64,000 nt of DNA, taken from Mesocentrotus franciscanus. Taxonomy: Eukaryota > Echinodermata > Echinoidea > Camarodonta > Strongylocentrotidae. Positions 46,803 to 57,472 of the stretch are shown here, piece by piece; the stretch's first letter is position 1, and each line of letters starts with the position of its first letter. The notes under the pieces were generated by a model, which did not search any database, was not told the origin of the DNA, and was given only the letters and a program-made list of their open reading frames with translations. Made by a program: the position numbers and the translations under genes. The stretch lies in contig CP137671.1 of NCBI GenBank assembly GCA_037976565.1, positions 16,322,556 through 16,386,555 on the forward strand, given 5' to 3'.

Positions 46803-47542
46803 TCAGGTAGATGACACCGTACTCGATCTAACGAATCAGACGGATCAGACGATCATTCCTCGAAAAGAAGAAATATTGGCTGAAGTGAAAAGTACATGAA
46901 AACACCATTATAGACGTATCGGATAATCACTCAACGTTTAATTTAAAATCCGGACTAAGAAATATAATGTGTCTTGCAATCGAGTTACTCACCCAATGAA
47001 TCACGTTGATATTCATTTAATATTACATGGATGTTTATTCTTTACATCGGTTTTGTGGCTCTTTTTCTTTCATTGAAGAAATTATGATTTTGAATACCCT
47101 TCGAAATGTTATTCTCAGTGTATTAAGTAGTTCATTCATTTAATATACTTGAAGAGCGTTACAGGGATTTGCACGGTGCAAATTTCAAAACTTGTCAAAG
47201 GGCCGAAATTTTGTAAAATATCATAATTGAAACTATCCTAAAAGTACGGTGGCAAAGTTGTAATTATTAGAAAAGATTACGGTGAGTGATTTTTTCTTGC
47301 CGAATTTAAACTGGCAGTGGTTTATTCACCACATTTTTTGTGAACAAAATTGGGGTTTCAATTTTCACATATTGACACAAAAGTCTTTTGATCTGAAATT
47401 TGTGCACATACTTTCATAAACTGATATTGCTGTTACAGATAAATTTTGAAATAGGTTTCTGAGGGATTGCAAATCCCTGATAGGAGCTTTAAACATATCC
47501 ATGTATAATGAAATCAAAGTGTGTTCTCATGGAAGAGGAGCC

Positions 47543-47728
47543 TGCTCAGTTAATCGTGGACATTTGACAAATCTTCAGATTCGGGACGTCTGTAAATAAG
47601 GTGATGAATTGACGCGAGCTGTCATTGTGAAGGGAATCGGAGAGTTGAGATGTAATGAAAATGTGGTTGTTAATGGTTGCCTGCCAAAATTAGAATCCAT
47701 CAGAGTGTTCAATATCATGGACGGATGA
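47543..47728 (+). pseudogene. LRR-like coding relic in the 3' region
   Basis: In one frame the sequence reads HLTNLQIRDVCK, stop (TAA 47597), GDELTRAVIVKGIGELRCNE and CLPKLESIRVFNIMDG, stop (TGA 47726). The L-x-x-L-x-I spacing and the CLPKLESI phrase look like the end of an NLR LRR domain, cut by one stop. It may be the former last exon of this gene, now 3' untranslated or intergenic. Confidence 0.5.
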
Positions 47729-47986
47729 AATACCAACACTAAATATCCGATCAGGCTTAGGACAGAGAGTTATTCACGCTATAATCACGTGACTTTTGAA
47801 AATACTAGTACAACTTTACTCTTAATAACTGCAACAATGTTGCCTGCCTTGTTACTCAGCTGTAAATACTCTAGCGTCTTCCTAAGATTTATTTAGATTG
47901 CTACTTTTGGAATGGATAATATGATTTCGCTCACAATTAGTTGTGTTGTTAGTGCATTAGAGTATATTTATATAGTGGCTGCGCTA

Positions 47987-47992
47987 AATAAA
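47987..47992 (+). promoter_or_regulatory. Possible polyadenylation signal AATAAA
   Basis: AATAAA about 1.2 kb after the proposed stop, in AT-rich sequence. It is one of several possible sites and is position-based only. Confidence 0.25.
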
Positions 47993-48189
47993 TTGATGTA
48001 AATATTATAATTGCATTGGAGCTCAGTGCACACGATGCGGATTATACCTAGCGTATGACTGCATCAGTGACTGGCATATGCATTGACGCACCGTGCGAGG
48101 GTAGTATCGTTGCACAAAGTAAGTGCAAACCTCTCTTCGAATTAAGGGCGTTATAGTCCTAGCTGAAGTAATACAGCAATCTAAATGCC

Positions 48190-49317
48190 TCCTCGTGTGC
48201 AATGAGCAGGCGCGTACGGGGGGTTAAACCCCCTCAATTTGTTGTTATATGTGTGTTTCGGAGGAACCCCCCCCCTCACTTTTTTTTGTGTAAAACAAAA
48301 ACAAAAAATTGGACTAAAGGGTGAAAAACTGACCTTACCCCCACTGAACACAATATCAGTCGGTATAATTTTCCAAGTTCTGGGACCAAAAAAAAAAAAA
48401 AAAGTGCTCTTACCCCCCTCCCCGCTTATTCAGCGGTTGGCTGAGTCGTTGCGAAATTTTCGGCGCGATTTTCAAATGTTAACCCCCCCCCCCCTTGGCT
48501 TGTTTTGAATAGAAGCTTTGGATGTATATATACAAAGATATTTTACAATTCTACACAAAACATATGCATAAATGGAAGTAATTGACGGACTTGAAATCAA
48601 ATGTATATGTAAATAGAGAATATACCGAAAGGAAATTGAATAATGAAAAAATAAAAAGAATGTACACAAAGAACAGACGAACTGAAATTCTCAATGTTTC
48701 TTTACTTTGATATTAATAAACGTGGATACAACTCAAAATTTGGATTGTAAACTCAGAAACTGTTTTACAATTGAGATGTGCAAACTGGCGATAATTTCAG
48801 TACCAGTTCTAATGTGATTTCATACAAACCCAAGAGTTTTACACAAATAGAATATTAAGTAAATGTATCTGGTCATGTATCCTTCATGGCCCTTGTAAAA
48901 AGGACAAATGAAGACCACATTTCTTTTACAAATATAACACTGTATCCTTGTTTTATCTAATATAGTTTGTGTTTGAACTCTTGCATGTGTTACTTGAAAG
49001 GTTTGTTTGTATTTTTTTTAAATCTTAATTTGGAAAGGGAAACTATTTTGTCTGCTATATATATTTATATATATGAGTTGTTAATTTTGTCTGTATATAA
49101 TTTGTAAATAACGTAGCCAAATGATCGGTGCCCATTTAAAGGAGTATGTTTGTATATGAATGTCATTTATCCAAGTAGATGATTTTCTACAATTTTAACT
49201 TTTGATTGTACACTATTGAAGTCGATGCAAGAGCATTATTAAGTGTATTTCACGAAGCATTAAGCTTAATTTTCGGAAGGTTTTCTGCAATTTTTGTCAA
49301 CATGGTAAAAGTGCATT
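48190..49317. other. Intergenic, transposon scraps, no gene
   Basis: About 48190-48500 has G/C homopolymer runs and a GGCGCGTACGGGGGG end-like motif typical of the DNA transposon debris elsewhere here. The rest is AT-rich with nothing recognised. Confidence 0.4.
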
Positions 49318-51009
49318 GAGACTATGTCCCTTTTGCAGCTAACGTCAAATTCTGTAGAATTTTGCAGGAATTATGAATATGTCATGTATGTCCTATCTAT
49401 GAAATTTAAACGTTAGCAGTGTCCTAATATTCAAATTATGCAAGGAAACCCGTTTACTTGCTAGACTTCACTGTCAGACACTATTGAGTGACTGACTGGC
49501 TTTTTTCTTCTTTGGTAAAACATACATAAAATGAGCTGTATAATACACTCAGTGCATTCATTTCTAGAGTCAAACAAAATGGGACGGTTTTACTGTGCAA
49601 GTTAATACACCATTAAGAGGAAGCAGGTAGGAAGCGTTAGCGTTTTAGGAATTGAAAGCGAAAAATGCGCTTCTAAAAAAAGATTAGACAGTTTTATTGA
49701 TAGTTAATAATATATACCATATTTGTCATGTCATGTGTCAATAAAATGCTACGTAATATTAGATTTGCATAGTACTATGTCATTTAAATGTAAGAATAAC
49801 GCATTGCTTTTTAAAATGAATGATGATGGCAACTGTAATAATGAGACTCTTGACATCAGGTTGTTGGACCCCCCCCCCTCATTCAGTCCGTTGTGCAAAT
49901 GCGATAGATTTAACGATGTTACCGAATCATATGTCCGGGGAAATCCCTTCTTTCTGACAATCTCTGAGCCGCCTCTATATAATGTTGTCGATAACATAAT
50001 CAGGGTGATCTAGTTGTCCCAGGAACAAAAGCATATTTTTCTTTTCAAGAGAAGCGACCGCTCTGTTTTTTTGTTTATGCTCTTTTGTTCTGTTACACTT
50101 TAGATCATGAACCCACTGGTTCATTCATATATACCCACTTCTCCCACAATCAACAGGTCAATATGATCTAGGACCAGGTCATTGCATCTCATATCCGTTT
50201 AACTGAAGTTAAATTACTCTCATATAGTTTATTCCACGATGTCATATCATATTTCTCAACATATATGTATCGTATCATACTACCCATACCTCCCTTGTTA
50301 GTCAGGTCAATGTACCGATTATTCATTAAAAACCCGAGAAACAATTTGTTTTCCATTTACATCTTTACGCAATGTACAACTTTACACAATGTACATCTTT
50401 GAATACGTAATGTACATCTTTACGTAATCTACATCTTACAACGTACACTAAGTCTCAAAAGAAAACAGTTACTTTACAAATAGGCAATTGTATGGTATCT
50501 GAAACAACATTAAAGTGTATGAATTTTTCATTTTGAGCCGATTCAATCCTATATGCTATTCTCATTCCAACACTAATGCCCTTATTTCAACAATTAACAA
50601 AAAAAATTAAATGCATAGCAGAATAGGTAAAAGAAAAACAAGTTATCCCTCTTTTTTTATTTTAAAGGACCTATGACATAGAAATCACTTAATTCTTTAA
50701 AAGCTATTGTTCTTAAGGAGTTTTTCATGAAAATTACGAATCTGCCATTTGATTTTGTGCACGACTTTCAGTTTCAGAGTTATTCCTTGGCAATGAATTT
50801 CCCAGGGAACGCCCACTTAAATTGGCCGGAAAGTCAGCAAATCGAGCTGTCAATCATGTGACGTCAGCGCCAGAACCAAGAGCTAGCTCGGCGTATACAT
50901 TGTGCATGCATTGTATTGGCTTTCGTACACTGGCGCTTTTGTTATCAATCAGTGAACGCTATATCTACCGTCGATCATCGATAATTTCAATCTTTATTCA
51001 TAATTATTG

Positions 51010-51058
51010 CCCGGGACCTTCCGGTTACAAAACTACTGCTCTACCACTGAGCCATTGC
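51010..51058 (-). mobile_element. Truncated tRNA-derived SINE head
   Basis: Inverse of the 32742-32803 SINE from the A-box side, but cut before the TTCGAAAC B-box end, where unrelated sequence joins. Confidence 0.6.
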
Positions 51059-51235
51059 ATTTCCCTAATTCTTTATTTGAGGGTTATAACATCAAAATAT
51101 ATACAGCTCCATCGCTTTTAAGAAGCGAAGGTTAGCCTTGGGCGGGGGGACTTAATTATTTGTCCCGGCGACATAAAATCTAGATATGCTACTGCACAAG
51201 AACAACTCTCTCTATAGTTATTACCTTACCTTTAA

Positions 51236-51600
51236 AGGGATTGGGTAACTTTGTCTCAGATTCTGAAACAAAATCCTGGATTTAGCTCATGCTGCAATGA
51301 TAATTATAAACCTTTAGGTCAGTCAGGAACCCCATGACTTTTACAAGCCGATCGCCTATCTGATTATCAAGATATTTATGATTGGAAATCTCAATCAAAT
51401 TTCGCGTTTTCCTAACGGTTTTCATAACACTACAGTCTATTGGGGAAAACAAGTATGGTAAAATCGGTCACTCAAAGATTTTTACTTTTTTTGAGGCACT
51501 TCTTGATCATTTTGAAGCGCAATTTTGTTAGGGCTTCAATATTACACCGTATCACAGACACTGATAACACGTAGGGCCGTGCACCTCAGATTTAACATTG
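51236..51600. mobile_element. TTAA-type element, one end truncated
   Basis: Starts AGGGATTGGGTAACTTTGTC after TTAA (51232-51235). It is the inverse of 54851-55228 but stops at AGATTTAACATTG, short of the far terminus. Confidence 0.75.
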
Positions 51601-51957
51601 TATATATTGTATATGTAAAAATATAACCGATAAACTTACTTGTTTACAAAAGATAGTCATTAGAATAATTCATATTCGATCACACAGCAAAACTTTACGA
51701 ATCTAAAATTTTGAAATTTCCAGATTTGTTTAATAAAATAAAAAATACTAGTACCTATTATCATTATTGTGCTGTACTTTTTAAAAATACTAAATCTGAT
51801 TACATCTAATACATACGTACATTATAATATTATAACACACAATTAGAAAATCCAACCATTTCCACCTTCCAATCAATAGTACTTCGTACTCTTCCTTAAG
51901 TATTGCCGAAAAATACAGGAACTTAATAAGTAATGAGATAATAAACTCCCAAAGTAT

Positions 51958-53100
51958 TGTAACGGCGGCTTATATTTGTCAATACTTGGGCAGAATATAT
52001 TCCTTATTCTGTGGAAGTCCCAAAATAAAACCCCGCTATATGTTGAAATTTAGTTGTCAAGGATGGCCGGTAGTCAGGGAGAATAAACACACGTGAGGCA
52101 GGAATTACAGTTGAGGAGTTTATTATACTGCAAACTCAAACACATTTACAAGGATGGAAGAGAGAGAATGTCTTGCAATATCAGATAGGCAAAATAGTGG
52201 AGCGGCGTTATATTATTTATAACTGACTGGGAAGATAGACTAACATGACGGAGACCATTTCTGAACTGGTTGGCTCTCTATTCCTTTCGTTGATTGCTCT
52301 TTCTTCAAACACTGTTATGACAGGCTTTTCACCTAACTGACACCATTAACTCTCGACAGCTCACAAGTCTCACTCTTAACTGCTAGATTCTCTACTCCTA
52401 ACTATAACTGCCTAAGATACGAATGAAGTCTGTCTTATATACCCCTTTCAAACAAGCCTCCTCTGTTCGAGGGAGATCGAGAGAGAGAGAGACCAGTCAT
52501 GTAGGTCACAAGTATCGCGCTGCGGAGTATTTAGGGAGAAGGGCGTCATTGAGCACATAAACAGAGAGCTCAAAGACATATTGAGAGAGAGGATACAAGG
52601 ACAGGAGAAAGTCAAGATGAGGAGCAAGCTGAAAGGGCTGAAGGACAGTGCAAGGTTGAACTGAGAGTTTAGAGCAAACTAGAGCGAAGGGAAAGAACGA
52701 GAGGTCTGAAAGTCAGGCAAAGTCAAAGTGAGAAGAGACAGAGCGAAAGTTCTGAAAGTGAATGCAAGGTCAAAGTGAGGAGAGAATAGAGTAGAAAGGG
52801 CTGACTTTGTGAAAGTCATAGAAAGAGAAGTGGGAGAGGTCAGGTCCATGGAGAGAGTATAAGAAACTTTGTGAAAGTCAGGAAAACAAAGCAAGAAGAG
52901 TGAAGAAAGAACTCCGCTGTATGCAAAGCATTTGAGATCGGGCTGGCTGAATTTGTAATTTGCAATAGCGATAGCAAGACATCCTTTACATAGACTATTA
53001 CAATTATACAATAATCATGAATTGTTTTAAAGTAGACTAAAGCGTGGAATAAAATATATACATAATATTACATCAATTATCCTAACCAAACTGCATGGCA
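51958..53100. mobile_element. Probable solo LTR, 1,143 bp, with empty site
   Basis: Begins TGTAACGGCGGC and ends CTGCATGGCA (TG...CA), flanked by GTAT on both sides (51954-51957, 53101-53104). The partner duplication reads CCAAAGTATAAACTGTTGC at 33361-33380 with no insert. TG...CA ends, a 4-bp duplication and no internal coding region fit a solo LTR of an LTR retrotransposon. A 110-codon minus-strand frame inside has no recognised domain. Confidence 0.75.
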
Positions 53101-53371
53101 GTATGAACTGTTGCAAAGATATGTTAGAAAGCAAATTTAAACTAAATTCCAACTTAAAGCCCAAGTCCACTCCGATTTTCAAAAATTATAACATGTTGTA
53201 AATAAATCAAAGGTTAAAACTGCCAAATATCACGGGCGTACTTCAATCAGGTGATTTTTAAGAGCGATTTTTGTTTCGGGTATTTCGAGCAAAACATTTA
53301 TATTGCTGTACGGATGTGACGTATGCTCCTCACAACGAAAGTGCCAGCGGTATACATTCTGACAATAGGCT

Positions 53372-53550
53372 ATTTTCGTAATGTAACCAAATTTAATGCA
53401 TACCACTTTGTGAAGTGCCTCTATACAAACTATTTCATTCACCTGATAAGAATAATAGTGTTTCATTATTCTTATCAGGTGAATGAAATAGTTTGTATCG
53501 AGGCACTTCACAAAGACGTATGCATTAAATTTGGTTACATTACGTATCTG
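53372..53550. repeat. Long near-perfect hairpin (arms about 80 bp)
   Basis: TTATTCTTATCAGGTGAATG (53465-53484) and its neighbours are the inverse of 53432-53451. The arms run outward through GAAATAGTTTGTAT, AGGCACTTCACAAAG and GCATTAAATTTGGTTACATTACG with only a few mismatches and a loop of about 10 bases. Confidence 0.9.
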
Positions 53551-53590
53551 TGTTGTGAGGACCCTACGTCACAACCGACTCGATCATTAA

Positions 53591-54220
53591 TGCCTGGATT
53601 ACATTTGGCCTGCGATTAGTCTACGGAGCCCGTATCCTGCCCGTATCCCCTTTTCCGTGCGGCCTCCGTGCGGAGGCAGGAGGTGGCCGTGAGATTTTCG
53701 TACGGATTCACGGGCTCCGCAGCCTTTACGATTTTGTTTCGCGGGAAGTTATACAAACTTGAAAAATCGTAAGCCCGTAGCCCGTAGACATGTCGTAGGT
53801 GGCACTGCACAATCCCCGCACGGGCATCGCGCGGAGGCTCACGCTGATCGTGAAGCAAACACACGATTTTTCGGTGAAAATGGAGGCAAAAACGCTCAAA
53901 AACAGCACGGCGGCTGCACGGTCACGACGCCTTCTCCGCACAACCTCTGCACGGAAGCTGAACGGTCTCCGTACGATTTCCGTGCGGAGGCTGCGGAGAC
54001 TGCACGGCTACTGCACTGAAATTGCACGATTTCCGTACAATCTCCGAGCAGCCTATGCACGGATTTGCCGCGGCCTGCCCCCGGGGGCCAATATAAGAAA
54101 TGGCACGATGCTTGTAGATAATGTAAACACAAACATCGTAGCCCGTAGCCTCCTACGATGTCGCACGAAAAATCGTAGACCAATTATTGTACGGCACCCG
54201 GGGCAAATGTAATCCAGGCA
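53591..54220. mobile_element. PIF/Harbinger-type non-autonomous element, 630 bp
   Basis: Termini TGCCTGGATTACATTTG and CAAATGTAATCCAGGCA, flanked by TAA (53588-53590, 54221-54223). A 3-bp TWA duplication is typical of PIF/Harbinger. The interior is GC-rich and filled with partial repeats of CCGTGCGGAGGC and GCACGG. Confidence 0.8.
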
Positions 54221-54850
54221 TAACTTGTTTTTTGCTCATTAAAAAAAATTATTAAAAATAAATCTGAGCACCATTTTCCAAAACCAAGTTATATTTGGAC
54301 TTTTTAGATTTTTGTCTATCTAATCAGCTCAACTTTTCAGTGGAGTGGACTTGTACTTTAACGAATAGGATCCTCTCTCTCTCTCTCTCTTTGTCACACA
54401 CTGAAACACTCAATTTACCTTCCTTTTCCCTTTCCTTTACCCTTCTTCTCTCCATTCTCTGCCTATGTCAACACCGTTTTGAATCTTTTCCCTTGAATAT
54501 GTCAATTACTTTTCGGATGGGACGGAGATAATTTCCCACCTATCTCATTCCAATTGTTTGCTTTTTCGTCAAAATCAAATTTGTTTGTAATGATGTTTAT
54601 ATGTATTTCAATGTCCCAATTATATATCATTTAAACTAAGGTTTGGTCTGCTCTGCTATCCAAAAATGTTATCATAGAGGTCATAACATGTGAACATATT
54701 TATTTAACTCTTATTGTTTTACATCATGAAAATCATTATTTGAAGTGGACCCTTCCCAGAGCGTGAACAATTTTGAGCACCGAAACAGTATCACCAATAC
54801 CAGTGTCCTACCTATACTATGTATTTTGCATTGTTGCGTTTTTTCCTTAA

Positions 54851-55228
54851 AGGCATCGTTTAACAATGTTAAATCTGAGATGCACAGCCCTACGTGTTAT
54901 CAGTGTCTGTGATATGGTGTAATATTGAAGCCCTAAAAAACATCGCGCTTCAAAATGATCAAGAAGTACCTCAAAAAAGTAAAAATCTTTGAGTGACCGT
55001 TTTTACCATTCTCGTTTTCCCCAATAGACTGTAGTGTTATGAAAACCGTTAGGAAAACGCAAAATTTGGTTTCGATTTCCAATCATAAATATCTTGATAA
55101 TCAGACAGGCGATCGGCTTGTAAAAGTCATGGGGTTCCTGACTGACCTAAAGGTTTATAATTATCATTGCAGCATGAGCTAAATCCAGGATTTTGTTTCA
55201 GAATCTGAGACAAAGTTACCGGATCCCT
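54851..55228. mobile_element. TTAA-flanked element, 378 bp
   Basis: TTAA at 54847-54850 and 55229-55232; ends AGGCATCG and GGATCCCT. Inverse copies: 51236-51600 (truncated). A truncated direct copy occupies 33908-34022. Confidence 0.75.
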
Positions 55229-55232
55229 TTAA

Positions 55233-56320
55233 CTTATATCAGACTGAGCATCCTCCTCCTTGGATGGCTCTTTTCAAATATGTCTACCACATCCTCCAGG
55301 TCGATGACATTTTATGAATGTGCATAAGTGCAGGGCGGCGGAGCGTCTTCAAAGTGGGGACGGGGCACCAACACAAATGGACACTTTCTGGAAAAAGAGC
55401 TCCTACAAAGGGAAACCTCAAAGCTAAAATATACAATTTATAATGAATTGTTATATACCCCAAGCTACATGTCGTGACTGTGATTACATTATCAGGGAAG
55501 TTTTAGATATTTTTTTTTTCTTTTTACATGGTCCGAGATATTGCTTACGCATCATACTTTGCAGTTGGGTGTGCTGGGGTGGATAATGATTTGCGCAACA
55601 AAAAACAATTGTGAGGTCGCAGTGCGAGATATAAAGAGAGAAAATAACGAATATTGATGGGTTTTAAGCACAATCTAATCATGAAAGACTGAAAATAACT
55701 TTAATAATCAACAGTATTATATCATCTGTAAATGTGAGCGAGCGTGGCGAGTGAGCTTTTTTCGGAAATTTAAAGAAAAAATAGCTCTAAGTCGCTTTAA
55801 ATTAGGGGCGCATGTTATAAAGAAAAATGAAAATGGGGCACTTATCAAAAGGGAAATGGACACTAATTAGAAAAGAAAAGGAGCAAAGTAAAAAAAAGGC
55901 AATCATTAGAGATGAAAATGGGGCACTTCTCACACCTGAAAAGGGGCGCTCACCAGAGATGAAAAAACACTTATAACAACAGAAAACGGGCACCTATCAA
56001 ATTTTAATAGGGGCATTTATCAGAGGTAGAAGGGGCATTCATTAGAAAGGGAGGGGGCATTTCTTACATAGAAAAAAGGGCACTTGTCAAAATAAAAGCG
56101 GTTATTTTACTATGTAAAAATAGGCACTTTAGGGGCAATGGAAAAAAATTGTGGGCACTGTACCCCCCCCCCTCCCCCAGGAATGCTGCCCCTGCATAAG
56201 TGCCAACGATTGTTAGCCTCTCTTGACTCATACTGGCTCTCATGTAAGTGTTCAAGCGCTTCAGTGTGCTTGCACTTCTTTTGCACTCACACGAGGTAAC
56301 AGGAAATGGTGCAGGCCAGT
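55233..56320 (-). pseudogene. Fragment of a hAT transposase C-terminal dimerisation domain, split by a hAT-type insertion
   Basis: On the minus strand from about 56320 the frame reads WPAPFPVTSCECKRSASTLK then RLNTYMRASMSQERLTIVGT. This is the (P-V/T-S-x-C-E-R-S-F-S-x-L-K-R-x-x-T-x-L-R-x-x-M-x-x-x-R-L) signature of the hAT dimerisation region. The frame is interrupted after this by the 55331-56194 element. With that insert and one duplication set aside, the sequence goes on as YAHS, stop, then VIDLEDVVDIFEKSHPRRRM, the usual end of such transposases. Only the last roughly 70 residues remain, so it is inactive. Confidence 0.75.
55331..56194. mobile_element. Non-autonomous hAT-type element, 864 bp, 8-bp target duplication
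   Basis: CAGGGCGGCGGAGCGTC at the left and ATGCTGCCCCTG at the right, flanked by a perfect CATAAGTG duplication (55323-55330, 56195-56202). The interior has many imperfect GGGGCACTTATCA-like repeats. A related copy starts at 62449. Confidence 0.88.
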
Positions 56321-56574
56321 TGTTCACCTCTGTCATTACCTATCAGTAATGAATAAACACCATTATATCAGTCTCAAAAGACTACAGGAACTAATGAAAT
56401 TAGGGATAATTTTAGGTGTCAATACTTTTATATACAATTATATGGAGGTGTTGAGATTTAATTTTATTGCGGCAACGAGTTAATATAATTTTAAACAGAT
56501 TGTTGAATATCTAATGAAGTTTTTAGTAGCATGTTGGTAATTATTCATTCAACATGATGTTACTATCATAACAG

Positions 56575-56680
56575 ATTGAGACACTTGACATCCCTGCTTG
56601 TGATCTCAGTGAACGTCCCTCTGCATCATGTGATCTCGCTCAGTTTATCTGTAAGATGACACATCTGAAGGACCTGACAC
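56575..56680 (+). pseudogene. Truncated LRR-like array exon
   Basis: A standard acceptor and 35 codons (IETLDIPACDLSE ... CKMTHLKDLT). Then at 56680 the exon joins GTAGTAGGGTCAG, a piece of the intron near the acceptor remnant, so the second half of the exon and the usual donor are deleted. Confidence 0.9.
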
Positions 56681-57304
56681 GTAGTAGGGTCAGAAAAGAT
56701 TACCGAATCATATGCCTGGGGGAACAAATCCCCTCCTTTCTGACAGTCATGGATTCACAACTATTATTTCGTCGATAACATTATCAGGGTGTTCAGGTTC
56801 TCCCCCGAATAAAGCTCAAGTGTTTCTTCAAGAGTATTGTGATTAAGGAATGGTTTACGACCGTTCTGTATTCTTGTTTTTTCTCTTTTGTTCTGTAAGA
56901 CTTAAGCTCATTACCCACGTCTTTCATTCATATTTACTCACTACTCCTTCTATCAACAGGTCAATATGATCTAGAAAATATAATTTCCTTTATCCGTTAT
57001 GCCCACAGTCCCGATTGGATCAATAAAAAAAACCTTCTGATCACCTCTGCCATTACCTATCAGTTATTAATTAACACCATTATGCATTATATCGGTCTCA
57101 AAAGAATCCAGGAACTATTGAAATTAGTGCTAATTTCAGGTGTCAGAAGTTGTAGCTCATTACAAAATACAATGTGATTGTGTTAAGATTTTATAATTGT
57201 GGCAACGACATTATTATGATGTTTAGCAAATTGCTGAATTTTGAATATATTTTTGATGGGTTGTTAGTAATTATTAATTTAACATAATGTTGGTATCATA
57301 ACAG

Positions 57305-57472
57305 ATTGAGACTCTTAACATCCCTGCTTGGGATCTCAGTGAACGTCCCTCTGCATCAAGTGATCTCGCTCAGTTTATTTGTAAGATGACTCGTCTGAAG
57401 AACCTGACACTCCGCGATCAGTATCACGATGACTTCTACTCAACATCGTCCTCTATGGCATCATCTGCAAAG
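57305..57472 (+). CDS. Orphan LRR-like array exon, intact (56 codons)
   Basis: Acceptor CATAACAG, donor AAG|GTATTG, phase 0-0, no stop. It reads IETLNIPAWDLSE, CKMTRLKNLTLRDQYHDD. It could be spliced, but no upstream partner exon of a second gene is in the window. It may belong to a partly copied paralogue, serve as an alternative exon of the gene upstream, or be silent. Confidence 0.6.

Larger units (their letters stand above)
53158..54357. mobile_element. TTAA-flanked element, 1,200 bp, carrying a nested insertion
   Basis: AGCCCAAGTCCACTCC at the left and GGAGTGGACTTGTACT at the right, with TTAA at 53154-53157 and 54358-54361. The partner duplication has the empty site CCAATTTAACGAATAGG (about 33415). 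Same terminal family as 24614-25359 (AGTCCACTCC). It contains the 53591-54220 element and a long hairpin. Confidence 0.9.
49318..54955. repeat. Segmental duplication, copy 2 (partner 30640-34022, plus 34193-34400)
   Basis: It begins with a truncated copy of the 34193 TTAA element (to about 49535), then follows copy 1 in order and orientation. The insertions relative to copy 1 are at 50666-51008, 51236-51600, 51958-53100 and 53158-54357. Copy 1 has none of these, so they post-date the split or were lost from copy 1. Confidence 0.85.

Noticed and set aside
52679..53011. 110-codon minus-strand frame
   Set aside because: Within the solo LTR, Ser/Leu/Phe-rich because the other strand is purine-rich; no gag or pol similarity.
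53616..54212. Cys/Arg-rich frames up to 137 codons on both strands
   Set aside because: They lie wholly inside a Harbinger-type element with GC-rich internal repeats and show no domain.
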